Shown one piece after another: positions 17,235-24,476 of a stretch of 64,000 nucleotides of DNA. This DNA comes from JAGOCV01 sp049445855. Lineage in GTDB: Bacteria > Pseudomonadota > Gammaproteobacteria > Burkholderiales > Burkholderiaceae_C. Where the stretch lies: the NCBI RefSeq assembly GCF_049445855.1, contig NZ_JBMSDV010000001.1, positions 434,001-498,000 on the forward strand, written 5' to 3'. The position numbers were made by a program, and so were the translations under genes. Under the pieces are notes generated by a model. That model was not told where the DNA came from. It ran no database searches and worked only from the letters and a program-made list of their open reading frames with translations. Numbering within the stretch: position 1 is the first letter of the stretch; each line of letters begins with the position of its first letter.

Positions 17235-18020
17235 TCAGCGAGGCGCGGCCGCCACGAACTTCTGCGGGAGCGCTTCCATGTGCTCGCGGTGCAACGCCAC
17301 CAGGCGGTGCAGTGCCTGCACGTACCGCTCTCGATGGCTGCGCAATGCGGCGATGCGGCCACCCAGGCCGATGACCATGGGTGGCTGGTGCGAAGGCGCC
17401 GCCAGCAGCGCGGCGATGATGCCCGAGCCCGGCGTGAACAGGCCCTCGCTCACCGCGTAGCCGCGCTCGCGGCACACGTCGAGCTTCGCGACCAGGTCAT
17501 TGAAGCGGATCTGCCGCGAGGCCGGCTCCTGCGCGTTGACGCGGCTCACCAGCGCCCGCAGTTCGGTCTTCGACTTGAGCGTGAGCACGACCTGCCCCAT
17601 CGCCGAGCGCAGCAGCGGCCGCAGCGCGCCGGTGGCGACGTCGGTGTGGCCGGTGGCCTCGTTGCCCTTCACCACGTGGATGTACTGCATCTGCAACCCG
17701 CTCTGGATGCCGAGCACGGCGGTGCAGCCGGTCTCGTCACGCAGCGAATACATCAGCCGCACGATGGTGCCGTCGGACAGCAGCGCGTCGTTGACCCAGA
17801 TGCCCAGCAGCGCGGCGCGCACCGTGGGCACGAAGGTGCGGTCGGTGCGCGAGTAGTCGAGATAGCCGAGATCGCGCAGCGTACCGAGCAGCGCAAAGGT
17901 GCTGGAGGCCGGGTAATCCAGCGCATCGCAGATCTGCGTGAGCGTGGCCGGCGCGCGGCGCTGCGCGAAGAACTCGAAGACCTCGACGACGCGTTGCGCG
18001 GATTTGACGGGGGTTGCCAT
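17235..18020 (-). CDS. IclR-family transcriptional regulator
   Basis: A 261-residue protein with an N-terminal winged HTH (VKSAQRVVEVFEFF through RDLGYLDY, residues 5-55) and a C-terminal IclR effector domain (SAMGQVVL, GYAVSEG, GIIAALLAAP). It is divergent from the FAH-family gene. A TTTCAC-N4-GTGAAA palindrome lies 28 bases upstream of its start, and a double copy precedes the crotonase operon, so it probably controls both arms and itself. The effector is unknown. Confidence 0.93.
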   Translation of the reverse strand: MATPVKSAQRVVEVFEFFAQRRAPATLTQICDALDYPASSTFALLGTLRDLGYLDYSRTDRTFVPTVRAALLGIWVNDALLSDGTIVRLMYSLRDETGCTAVLGIQSGLQMQYIHVVKGNEATGHTDVATGALRPLLRSAMGQVVLTLKSKTELRALVSRVNAQEPASRQIRFNDLVAKLDVCRERGYAVSEGLFTPGSGIIAALLAAPSHQPPMVIGLGGRIAALRSHRERYVQALHRLVALHREHMEALPQKFVAAAPR

Positions 18021-18047
18021 GCGCGCAGCTTACGTGCGGCGTCGCGC

Positions 18048-18063
18048 TTTCACATGCGTGAAA
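18048..18063. promoter_or_regulatory. Palindromic operator, probable IclR site
   Basis: TTTCACATGCGTGAAA differs at one centre position from the site at 14080. It sits in the 98-base divergent interval between the IclR gene and the FAH-family gene, a good place for autoregulation and control of both. Confidence 0.65.
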
Positions 18064-18118
18064 TCCCGGCGCAAACCAATTCATCACATCACCCAAGTTT
18101 TACCAAGGAGTTGTTTCC

Positions 18119-19057
18119 ATGAAGTTCGGAACCATCGCACGCGGCGCAAAAGGCAATGACGCCGTGCCCGTGCTGTTCGACGCGGCTGGCGTCTTCGATC
18201 TGCGGGCGGTCTGTGCGTCGCTGGCCACACCGGTTGGCGGCTTCGGGCCGGCACAGGCCGGGACGTTGTCGATGCTCGATCTCATCGCCGCCGGCGACGG
18301 TGCGCACGCACTGGGCCGGTATGTGTCGCAGAACGCAGCGGGGCTTGCCGCCGCCCTCGTGCCGCAGGCCGACGTGAAGCTGCTCGCTCCCATTCCGCGC
18401 ACGCCGCGCAACGTGTTCTGCCTGGGCCGCAACTACGCGGATCACATCCAGGAGGACAACGTCTCCCGCGACAAGGCCACGCCGCTGCCCGAGTACCCGC
18501 AGTTCTTCACCAAGCCCTCCTCGGCCATCGTGGGCGACGGCGCAGGCATCCGCTACGACGAGCGCGTGACGAAACGGCTGGACTATGAAGTGGAACTGGC
18601 CGTGGTCATCGGCCCCGGCGGGCGAGACATCACGAAGGCCGACGCAATGAAGCATGTCTTCGGCTACACCATCGTCAACGACGTGACCGCGCGCGACCTG
18701 CAGCGCCGCCACGACCAGTGGTTCAAGGGCAAGGGCCTCGACACGAGTTGCCCCATGGGACCATGGATCGTCACGGCCGATGAAATCACCGACCCGCACG
18801 CGTTGAATATCGCTCTGTCGATCAACGGCGAAGAGCGCCAGAACGCCACCACCGGCGACATGATCTTCCGGATTCCGGAGACGATCGAATCGCTGTCGGC
18901 CGGTCTCACGCTGGAGCCGGGCGACGTGATCGCCACCGGCACCCCCTCGGGCGTCGGCTACGCGATGAACCCGCGCCGCTTCCTGGCGGCGGGCGACGTC
19001 ATCGAATGCCGCGTCGAAGGCATCGGCAAACTCACCAACACCGTCTTCGCGGCCTGA
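18119..19057 (+). CDS. Fumarylacetoacetate hydrolase (FAH) family protein
   Basis: A 312-residue enzyme. GRNYADH (103-109) and DYEVEL (155-160) carry the acidic metal ligands, followed by GYTIVNDVTARDLQ, KGLDTSCPMGPWIV and the C-terminal TGTPSGVGYAM. The family includes acylpyruvases, 2-hydroxyhepta-2,4-diene-1,7-dioate isomerases and oxaloacetate decarboxylases that cut C-C bonds in ring-cleavage products. AAGGAG precedes the ATG. It is divergent from the IclR regulator and probably a downstream step of the CoA-linked pathway. The exact substrate is unknown. Confidence 0.92.
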   Translation: MKFGTIARGAKGNDAVPVLFDAAGVFDLRAVCASLATPVGGFGPAQAGTLSMLDLIAAGDGAHALGRYVSQNAAGLAAALVPQADVKLLAPIPRTPRNVFCLGRNYADHIQEDNVSRDKATPLPEYPQFFTKPSSAIVGDGAGIRYDERVTKRLDYEVELAVVIGPGGRDITKADAMKHVFGYTIVNDVTARDLQRRHDQWFKGKGLDTSCPMGPWIVTADEITDPHALNIALSINGEERQNATTGDMIFRIPETIESLSAGLTLEPGDVIATGTPSGVGYAMNPRRFLAAGDVIECRVEGIGKLTNTVFAA

Positions 19058-19063
19058 GCCGGC

Positions 19064-19771
19064 TCATTCATCGCGCCCGGTCTCCTTGCGGTAGAGGCCG
19101 GGCAGGAAGTGCTCGAACAGGCCGACTTCCTCGATGTTGTGGCGCAGCCAGGCGATGCCGCGTGCATGGTCGAAGCCGAAGCGGCGCATGAGCGGCGTCA
19201 CCAGGCGCTGCACGCCTTTGCTGCCGCCGATGATCAGGCAGTTGTCGTACTGCGTGCCGCCTTTTACCTGCTTGAAGGTGTATTCCATGCGCGCCAGGCC
19301 GGGGATGCCGTGCACGCGCGGGTTGTGGATGAAGCCCTGCTCGTCGAGCTTCTCGATGTCGGACACGACATTTACTTCATACGCGCGATTGCCGCCGAGA
19401 TACTCGCGCAGGCGGATCTGCGCGCCGGGGCCGACGCTGCCGTCCGGCAGGCGGCGCGCGTAGCTGGCGTGCACATGGTCGTGCGGGTGCCATGCGCGGT
19501 AGCGGTTGATCCGGCGGCCATCGATCTCGATGTCGCCTTCGAGGTGGGTGAACCACCAGTGCAGCATGCGCGGCGTCACGCCCTTGATGACTTCATGACG
19601 GATCCAGTAGCAGGCGCGGCCGTCCGGCAGTTCGGTCGCGCCGCAGCGCGCGGTGGACATGGGCTTCATGGGCCAGGGCAGGAGTGCGGGCTCGGCCGGT
19701 CTGGCCCGGCTGGCAGGGTAGGCGGGCATGTCCGCGGTCGGGTCGAGGGTGAGTGGCAATGTGGCGTCCAT
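19064..19771 (-). CDS. PhlG-like (DAPG hydrolase family) C-C hydrolase
   Basis: A 235-residue protein. I start at the ATG at 19771, preceded by AAGGAA. HWWF at residues 71-74 and WHPHDH at 94-99 match the metal-binding region of the 2,4-diacetylphloroglucinol hydrolase (PhlG) family, zinc enzymes that cleave a C-C bond in acylated phenolics; more ligands are expected in the C-terminal half. No phl synthesis genes are present, so it may detoxify a phenolic rather than process self-made DAPG. It is divergent from a TetR gene, with a strong operator-like dyad between them, a classic drug-inactivation arrangement. Confidence 0.8.
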   Translation of the reverse strand: MDATLPLTLDPTADMPAYPASRARPAEPALLPWPMKPMSTARCGATELPDGRACYWIRHEVIKGVTPRMLHWWFTHLEGDIEIDGRRINRYRAWHPHDHVHASYARRLPDGSVGPGAQIRLREYLGGNRAYEVNVVSDIEKLDEQGFIHNPRVHGIPGLARMEYTFKQVKGGTQYDNCLIIGGSKGVQRLVTPLMRRFGFDHARGIAWLRHNIEEVGLFEHFLPGLYRKETGRDE

Positions 19772-19787
19772 GGTGCATTCCTTCAAT

Positions 19788-19843
19788 GTGTATAGCGTTT
19801 ACTATACATTTCATGCTTTAAATGTCAAGCAACTGCTATACAC
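19788..19843. promoter_or_regulatory. Operator region between PhlG-like hydrolase and TetR genes
   Basis: TGTATAG-N6-CTATACA forms a perfect dyad at 19789-19808, and another half, GCTATACAC, lies at 19835-19843. The outer pair GTGTATAGC (19788-19796) and GCTATACAC is also a perfect 9-base inverted repeat. The region is AT-rich, unlike the neighbours, and holds the promoters of both divergent genes. TetR binding is inferred. Confidence 0.65.
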
Positions 19844-19850
19844 TTTATCC

Positions 19851-20495
19851 ATGAGCGAAGACACTTCTGCACGGGATGCCCGGCGCCGCGGCCCCGTGGC
19901 GCACAAGCACATCGACATCCTCTGGACTGCCGCGCAGTTGTTTGCACAACGCGGCATCGCGCAGACCAGCACGCGCGAGATCGCCGCCGCCGCAGGCACG
20001 ACCGAGCGCACCCTGTTCAAGCATTTCGGCAGCAAGGACGGCCTGACACGCGCGGTGATCGATGAAGCCGTGCTGCCGCACCTGGTCCCCGCCTCGCTGG
20101 AAGGATTGCGACAGGCCGTGCAGGCGCATCAGGGCGATCTGGCGGCATGGCACGCGTCGCTGCTTCGCGCGAGGAGCGTGGCCCTGGCCGAAGCGCCCGA
20201 ACTCACGCGCCTGCTGCTGGTGGAGCTGCTGCGCGACGAAGCCCTTCGCGCGCGTTTCGCGAGCCAGTGGCTGGTAAACCTGTGGGAGCCGCTGCTCGCG
20301 TTCTTCACACGGCTGCAGCGCGACAAGCGCATCGCCCGGGACATGCCGGTCGATGCACTGGCGCGCATGTTCCTGTCACTGAACGTCGGTTATCTGGTCG
20401 GTCGCCACGTGCTCGCGACAGGCCTGGACTGGGACGATGAAGCGGAGATCGGTGCGATCAGCCGCCTGTTCGCGCGCGGTTGCGCGCCGGGCTGA
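19851..20495 (+). CDS. TetR-family transcriptional regulator
   Basis: A 214-residue repressor with an N-terminal HTH (residues about 18-64; IAQTSTREIAAAAGTTERTL then FKHFGSKDGL) and an alpha-helical ligand domain. I start at the ATG at 19851, just after the dyad shared with the divergent PhlG-like hydrolase. It probably represses that gene until a phenolic ligand is bound. Its stop codon lies inside a hairpin shared with the convergent atpE-like gene. Confidence 0.92.
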   Translation: MSEDTSARDARRRGPVAHKHIDILWTAAQLFAQRGIAQTSTREIAAAAGTTERTLFKHFGSKDGLTRAVIDEAVLPHLVPASLEGLRQAVQAHQGDLAAWHASLLRARSVALAEAPELTRLLLVELLRDEALRARFASQWLVNLWEPLLAFFTRLQRDKRIARDMPVDALARMFLSLNVGYLVGRHVLATGLDWDDEAEIGAISRLFARGCAPG

Positions 20496-20523
20496 GCCGG
20501 CTGCACAGGAGCGCGCTCAGCCC
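20489..20523. terminator. Hairpin at convergent ends of TetR and atpE-like genes
   Basis: GGGCTGAGC (20489-20497) pairs perfectly with GCTCAGCCC (20515-20523) around a 17-base loop. The TGA stops of both convergent genes lie within the two arms. There is no T-run, so factor-independent termination is uncertain. Confidence 0.45.
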
Positions 20524-20756
20524 AGTGGCCGCGCGAAGATCAGCATCAGCGCGATCGCCACGCCGATGAGGAAGTTCGCGTCGATCAGCCCCGCAAGCAG
20601 GAATACGCGCGACTGCATCGGCTCGATCATCTCGGGCTGGCGCGCCGCGCCCTCGAGAAAGCGGCCTCCGACGTTACCGATAGCCAGGCACGAGCCGATG
20701 GCGCCCAGACCGATGATCAGTCCGCAGGCCAGCGCGATGGCAGCGATGTCACTCAT
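20517..20756 (-). CDS. atpE: Orphan F-type ATP synthase c-subunit-like protein
   Basis: A 79-residue two-helix membrane hairpin. Helix 1 is Gly/Ala-rich (IIGLGAIGSCLAIG), the polar loop is EGAARQPEM (the usual ARQPE), and helix 2 carries LIDANFLIG with the ion-binding acidic residue (Asp in LIDA). AAGGAGA lies 7 bases before the ATG. The gene stands alone, with no other atp gene in the window, whereas c subunits normally sit in the atp operon. Ser-Cys at positions 22-23 and Asn after the LIDA motif are unusual. It may be a second c subunit, a horizontally acquired copy or a relic; the reading frame itself is intact. Confidence 0.82.
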   Translation of the reverse strand: MSDIAAIALACGLIIGLGAIGSCLAIGNVGGRFLEGAARQPEMIEPMQSRVFLLAGLIDANFLIGVAIALMLIFARPLG

Positions 20757-20952
20757 GATGTTTCTCCTTGCAGGTCGTTGAACATGGTTTCATGGTGCGC
20801 GCGACGGTGCTGGCAAACAATGACCTGGGACGTTATGTCCTATGTCAAGGTCCGGGGTCATGAGGCATCATCCGCTCAGAGACAGCAATGCATATGGCAT
20901 GCGAACGACCATGATTTCCCACGACCGGCGCTGGTGGCAGTGCATCCGCTTC

Positions 20953-21690
20953 ATGAAGCCGGGTGCTGCATTCCTCATCCTCACCCTGTGCGCTCCGCTG
21001 GCCATGGCGCAAACCCGGCGGTTCGAGGACAGCATGGCCCAGCGCATGCTCGCCTGCGCGGCCTGCCATGGCGCGCAGGGCCGCGCCGCTGCCGACGGCT
21101 ACTACCCGCGCATTGCCGGCAAGCCTGCCGGCTATCTCTACAACCAGTTGCTCAACTTCCGCGACGGCCGTCGTCACTATGGCCTGATGACGCGGCTGGT
21201 CGACCCCCTGACGGATGAGTACCTGTGGGAGATCGCGCAGTACTTCGCGGCGCTCGACCTGCCCTACCCCGCGCCACTGCCGCCCACCGCCCCGGCCACG
21301 CAACTGCGGCGCGGCGCAGAACTCGCCCAGCGCGGCGACGTGAAGCTCGGCGTGCCGGCCTGCACCGCCTGCCACGGCACGAAACTCACGGGTGTGGCGC
21401 CCAACATTCCCGGCCTGCTGGGCGTGCCGCGTGACTACATCAACAGCCAGCTCGGTTCGTGGAAGGCACGTGAACGCAAGGGCCACGCGCCGGACTGCAT
21501 GGCGCAGATCGTGGACCGCATGAATGCCGACGACATCTCGGCGGTGTCGGCCTGGCTCAGCGCGCAGCCGCTGCCTGCCGACACGCATCCCGCGCCGGCG
21601 ATGACCGCAGCCTTGCCGATGGCCTGCGGCAGCGCCTTGGCGCCCACGCCGGGTGCATCGAGGCCCCCTGCCAGCGGAGCGCGGCGATGA
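20953..21690 (+). CDS. Di-heme cytochrome c (c4-like)
   Basis: A periplasmic electron carrier with two c-type heme sites, CAACH (C35, C38, H39) and CTACH (C137, C140, H141), each in a short globular domain. The ATG at 20953 gives a compact signal peptide (MKPGAAFLILTLCAPLAMA, cut before Q); in-frame ATGs at 20842, 20860, 20899 and 20911 are possible, and the one at 20860 has AAGG 9 bases ahead. The stop overlaps the next cytochrome start by 4 bases (ATGA). The pair resembles cytochrome subunits that accept electrons from a periplasmic dehydrogenase, but no dehydrogenase gene is adjacent. The C-terminus is Pro/Ala-rich and low-complexity. Confidence 0.85.
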   Translation: MKPGAAFLILTLCAPLAMAQTRRFEDSMAQRMLACAACHGAQGRAAADGYYPRIAGKPAGYLYNQLLNFRDGRRHYGLMTRLVDPLTDEYLWEIAQYFAALDLPYPAPLPPTAPATQLRRGAELAQRGDVKLGVPACTACHGTKLTGVAPNIPGLLGVPRDYINSQLGSWKARERKGHAPDCMAQIVDRMNADDISAVSAWLSAQPLPADTHPAPAMTAALPMACGSALAPTPGASRPPASGARR

Positions 21691-23012
21691 GCATGTCGAC
21701 GCAGACCGTCGCGCCGGCGCGTCGCCGCGTCTGGCTGTTCGTGCTGGGCACGGTGGCCCTGCTCTGCCTCGCGTTGCCCGCTGCCGTCTGGTACCTGAAC
21801 GTGAAGGGCGAGGAAGCCATTCCCGCCACCGGCGCAGTCGCCGCGCCAGCCAGTGCGGAGACCGTCGCGCGCGGCGCCTACCTTGTGCGCGCGGGCAACT
21901 GCATGGCCTGCCACACCGCACGCGGCGGCATCGAAGGCGCGGGCGGCAAGGGCATCGAGACGCCGTTCGGGGTCATCTACGCGAGCAACCTCACGCCCGA
22001 CGACGACACCGGCCTGGGACGCTGGAACAGCGCCGAGTTCTGGCGCGCCATGCACCACGGCCGCTCGAAGGACGGCCGCCTGCTTTACCCCGCTTTTCCC
22101 TACACCAGCTTCACGCAAGTCACCCGGGAAGACTCGGATGCGATGCATGCGTACTTGCGCACGCTGCCGCCCGCAGCACAGGCGAACCGGGCGCACGACA
22201 TCGGCTTTCCCTACAACACGCAGGCAGCGCTGGCCGTGTGGCGCGCGCTTTACTTCCGTCCCGGTCGCTTCGAGCCGCAGCCGCAGCAATCGGCCGAGTG
22301 GAACCGCGGTGCGTATCTGGTGCGAGGTCCCGGTCATTGCGCGGCCTGCCACACCGCGCGCGATACGCTGGGCGGCACGCGCGGCGCGGCGCTCGACCTG
22401 GCGGGCGGAATCATCCCCATGCAGAACTGGTACGCGCCCGCGCTCACTTCCGGCGACGAAGCCGGGGTGGCGCACTGGCCCAGGGAAGACGTGGTCGCGC
22501 TCCTGCGCACCGGTACGTCGCCGCGCGGCCAGGCCACCGGTCCCATGGCCGAAGTGGTGCAGCACAGCACACAGTACATGAGCGAGTCCGACCTGTCTGC
22601 AATGGCGGCCTACCTGCAGGCCCTGCCCCAGCACGCGTCACCACCACCTCCTTCGCGCCCTGCGCCCACCGCAGCGCAGCAGGCACGGGGCGCCCGCATC
22701 TACGCGAACAATTGCGCGAATTGCCATGGCGTCGACGGCGAAGGTGTGCCCGGCGCGTATCCGCCGCTCAAGGGCAACCGCACCGTCACCATGGCGAACG
22801 CCGCCAACGTGATCCAGACGGTGCTGTACGGCGGCTTCAGTCCCGCCACGCCGGGCAACCCGCGTCCTTACGGCATGCCACCGTACGTGCTGGCGCTCAG
22901 CGAGGAAGACATCGCCGCCGTGGCCACGCACATCCGCAGCCAGTGGGGCAACCAGGCACCGCCGGTGACGGCGCTCGACATCACGCGCGTGCGCAGCGGC
23001 AACGCACGCTGA
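21687..23012 (+). CDS. Tri-heme membrane-anchored cytochrome c (alcohol/gluconate dehydrogenase cytochrome type)
   Basis: A 441-residue protein. It has an N-terminal membrane anchor (residues about 15-38) and three heme motifs: CMACH, CAACH and CANCH. The order and spacing match the cytochrome subunit of membrane-bound alcohol, gluconate and sorbitol dehydrogenases, which pass electrons to ubiquinone or an oxidase. It overlaps the c4-like gene by 4 bases, and the rluA start overlaps its stop by 1 base, so these three are tightly coupled. The matching catalytic subunit is missing from the neighbourhood. Confidence 0.9.
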   Translation: MSMSTQTVAPARRRVWLFVLGTVALLCLALPAAVWYLNVKGEEAIPATGAVAAPASAETVARGAYLVRAGNCMACHTARGGIEGAGGKGIETPFGVIYASNLTPDDDTGLGRWNSAEFWRAMHHGRSKDGRLLYPAFPYTSFTQVTREDSDAMHAYLRTLPPAAQANRAHDIGFPYNTQAALAVWRALYFRPGRFEPQPQQSAEWNRGAYLVRGPGHCAACHTARDTLGGTRGAALDLAGGIIPMQNWYAPALTSGDEAGVAHWPREDVVALLRTGTSPRGQATGPMAEVVQHSTQYMSESDLSAMAAYLQALPQHASPPPPSRPAPTAAQQARGARIYANNCANCHGVDGEGVPGAYPPLKGNRTVTMANAANVIQTVLYGGFSPATPGNPRPYGMPPYVLALSEEDIAAVATHIRSQWGNQAPPVTALDITRVRSGNAR

Positions 23013-23677
23013 TGGAACCCATGTCCGGCGCCGACCTGGAACCCTTGCGCGTGCTGCATGCGGACGACGCCTTGCTGGTGTTCGACAAGCCTGCGGGCCT
23101 GCTCTCCGTGCCCGGGCGTGGCGAAGACAAGCAGGACTGCCTGAGCGCCCGCGCGCAACGCGCCTACCCCGACGCACTCGTGGTGCACCGGCTCGACATG
23201 GCGACCAGCGGCATCCTCGTCATGGGACGGGGCGCGGAGATGCAGCGGCGCCTGTCCATCGCATTCGCCGGGCGCGAGGTGCGCAAGCAATACCAGGCCG
23301 TCGCGCACGGCATGTTGCATGGCAGCGGCGACGGCTGGCAGCTAATCGACGCCGCCATCCTGCTCGACTGGCCGCGCCGGCCGTTGCACATCATCGATGC
23401 GGCGCACGGCAAACCGAGCACGACACGCTGGCGCGTCATCGAAACCATGCCCGGCGGGAAGGCCACGCGCGTCGAACTCGAACCCGTCACCGGACGCACG
23501 CACCAGTTGCGTGTGCACCTGCAGCACATCGGTCACCCGATCCTCGGGGACAGGCTGTATGCGCCGCCGGATGTGCAAGCCCTGTCACCGCGCCTGCTGC
23601 TGCATGCGTGCGCGCTGGAGATCGCGCACCCCGCCACGGGCAAGGCCATGCGGTTCACGAGCGACGTGCCGTTCTGA
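23012..23677 (+). CDS. rluA: Dual-specificity 23S rRNA/tRNA pseudouridine synthase RluA
   Basis: A 221-residue enzyme, close in length and blocks to E. coli RluA (219 residues), which modifies U746 of 23S rRNA and U32 of tRNAs. FDKPAGLLSVPGR, catalytic VHRLDMATSGILV, LDWPRRP, and TGRTHQLRVHLQHIGHPILG are all present. It lacks an S4 domain, as RluA does. The ATG overlaps the stop of the cytochrome gene (TGATG). The coupling to cytochromes is probably historical rather than functional. Confidence 0.9.
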   Translation: MEPMSGADLEPLRVLHADDALLVFDKPAGLLSVPGRGEDKQDCLSARAQRAYPDALVVHRLDMATSGILVMGRGAEMQRRLSIAFAGREVRKQYQAVAHGMLHGSGDGWQLIDAAILLDWPRRPLHIIDAAHGKPSTTRWRVIETMPGGKATRVELEPVTGRTHQLRVHLQHIGHPILGDRLYAPPDVQALSPRLLLHACALEIAHPATGKAMRFTSDVPF

Positions 23678-23768
23678 AGGCTGAAAGGCAATGCAGGAAC
23701 TTCGCATGCCCCGCCTGCCTCAGACCGCGAATGGCGTGCAGTCCGCGCGCCGCCCCCGAGGAGCCGCC

Positions 23769-24431
23769 ATGCCCGCCTTCCCCATTTTTCGCGCTCGCGC
23801 CCCGCTGGATCCGGCGTCCGCGCTCACCAGCCGACGCGCGATGACGGTCGCACTGGTGGCCGCGCCCGCCCTGCTGCTCGGTGTGCGGGCGCAGACGGGC
23901 AAACGCGTCCTCACGCCTTCCCAGACCGAAGGCCCGTTCTACCCGGTCGAGCTCCCGCGCGATGCCGACAACGACCTGCTGGCCAATGGCAGGCTGCGCT
24001 ACACCGGCGGCAAGCCTGCATGGCTGGGCGGCGAAGTGGTCGACACTGACGGCCGCCCCGTGCGCGGCGCGGTGGTCGAGATCTGGCAGTGCGACGAGGA
24101 CGGTCACTACCATCACCCCGGCGACGGCAACCGCGCAAGCCCCTCGTTCCAGGGCTTCGGCAGGATGCAGGTGGCCGCCGACGGCAGTTACCGCTTCCGG
24201 ACCATCCAGCCGGTGCCGTATTCCGGCCGCACGCCGCACATCCACATGAAAGTGAAGCTCGGCACGCGCGAACTGCTGACCACGCAGATCTACATCGCCG
24301 GGCATCCGGGCAACGAGCGCGACTTCGTCTGGCGCAACCTCGGCGAAGCCGGCCGTTCGGCGGTGACGGTACCGTTCGCACCGGGCAAGGACGGCCTCGC
24401 CGCACACGCGCCCATCGTCGTGAACGCGTGA
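23769..24431 (+). CDS. Exported intradiol ring-cleavage dioxygenase family protein
   Basis: A 220-residue protein of the protocatechuate 3,4-dioxygenase superfamily. I start at the ATG at 23769, which has GAGGAG 4 bases upstream of GCCGCC. The N-terminus carries a Tat-like SRRAMTVAL and a hydrophobic stretch ending near VRAQ, so it is probably periplasmic. Expected Fe(III) ligands are visible: Tyr in DGHYHHP, then Tyr-His-His in VPYSGRTPHIHM. Cytosolic catechol dioxygenases lack such an export signal; exported members of unknown substrate are known. It is a single-chain form, with no paired beta subunit. Confidence 0.85.
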   Translation: MPAFPIFRARAPLDPASALTSRRAMTVALVAAPALLLGVRAQTGKRVLTPSQTEGPFYPVELPRDADNDLLANGRLRYTGGKPAWLGGEVVDTDGRPVRGAVVEIWQCDEDGHYHHPGDGNRASPSFQGFGRMQVAADGSYRFRTIQPVPYSGRTPHIHMKVKLGTRELLTTQIYIAGHPGNERDFVWRNLGEAGRSAVTVPFAPGKDGLAAHAPIVVNA

Positions 24432-24450
24432 TCACGTGATCACGTGATCG
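24427..24450. repeat. Threefold tandem CGTGATCA/G octamer
   Basis: Three consecutive 8-base units (CGTGATCA, CGTGATCA, CGTGATCG) overlap the dioxygenase stop codon and end 27 bases before the SDR start. The unit contains the palindromes TGATCA and CACGTG, so the block is nearly self-complementary. It could be an operator, a hairpin or chance. Confidence 0.6.
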
Positions 24451-24476
24451 GCCGATCGCCGCGCTAACATGCGCCG

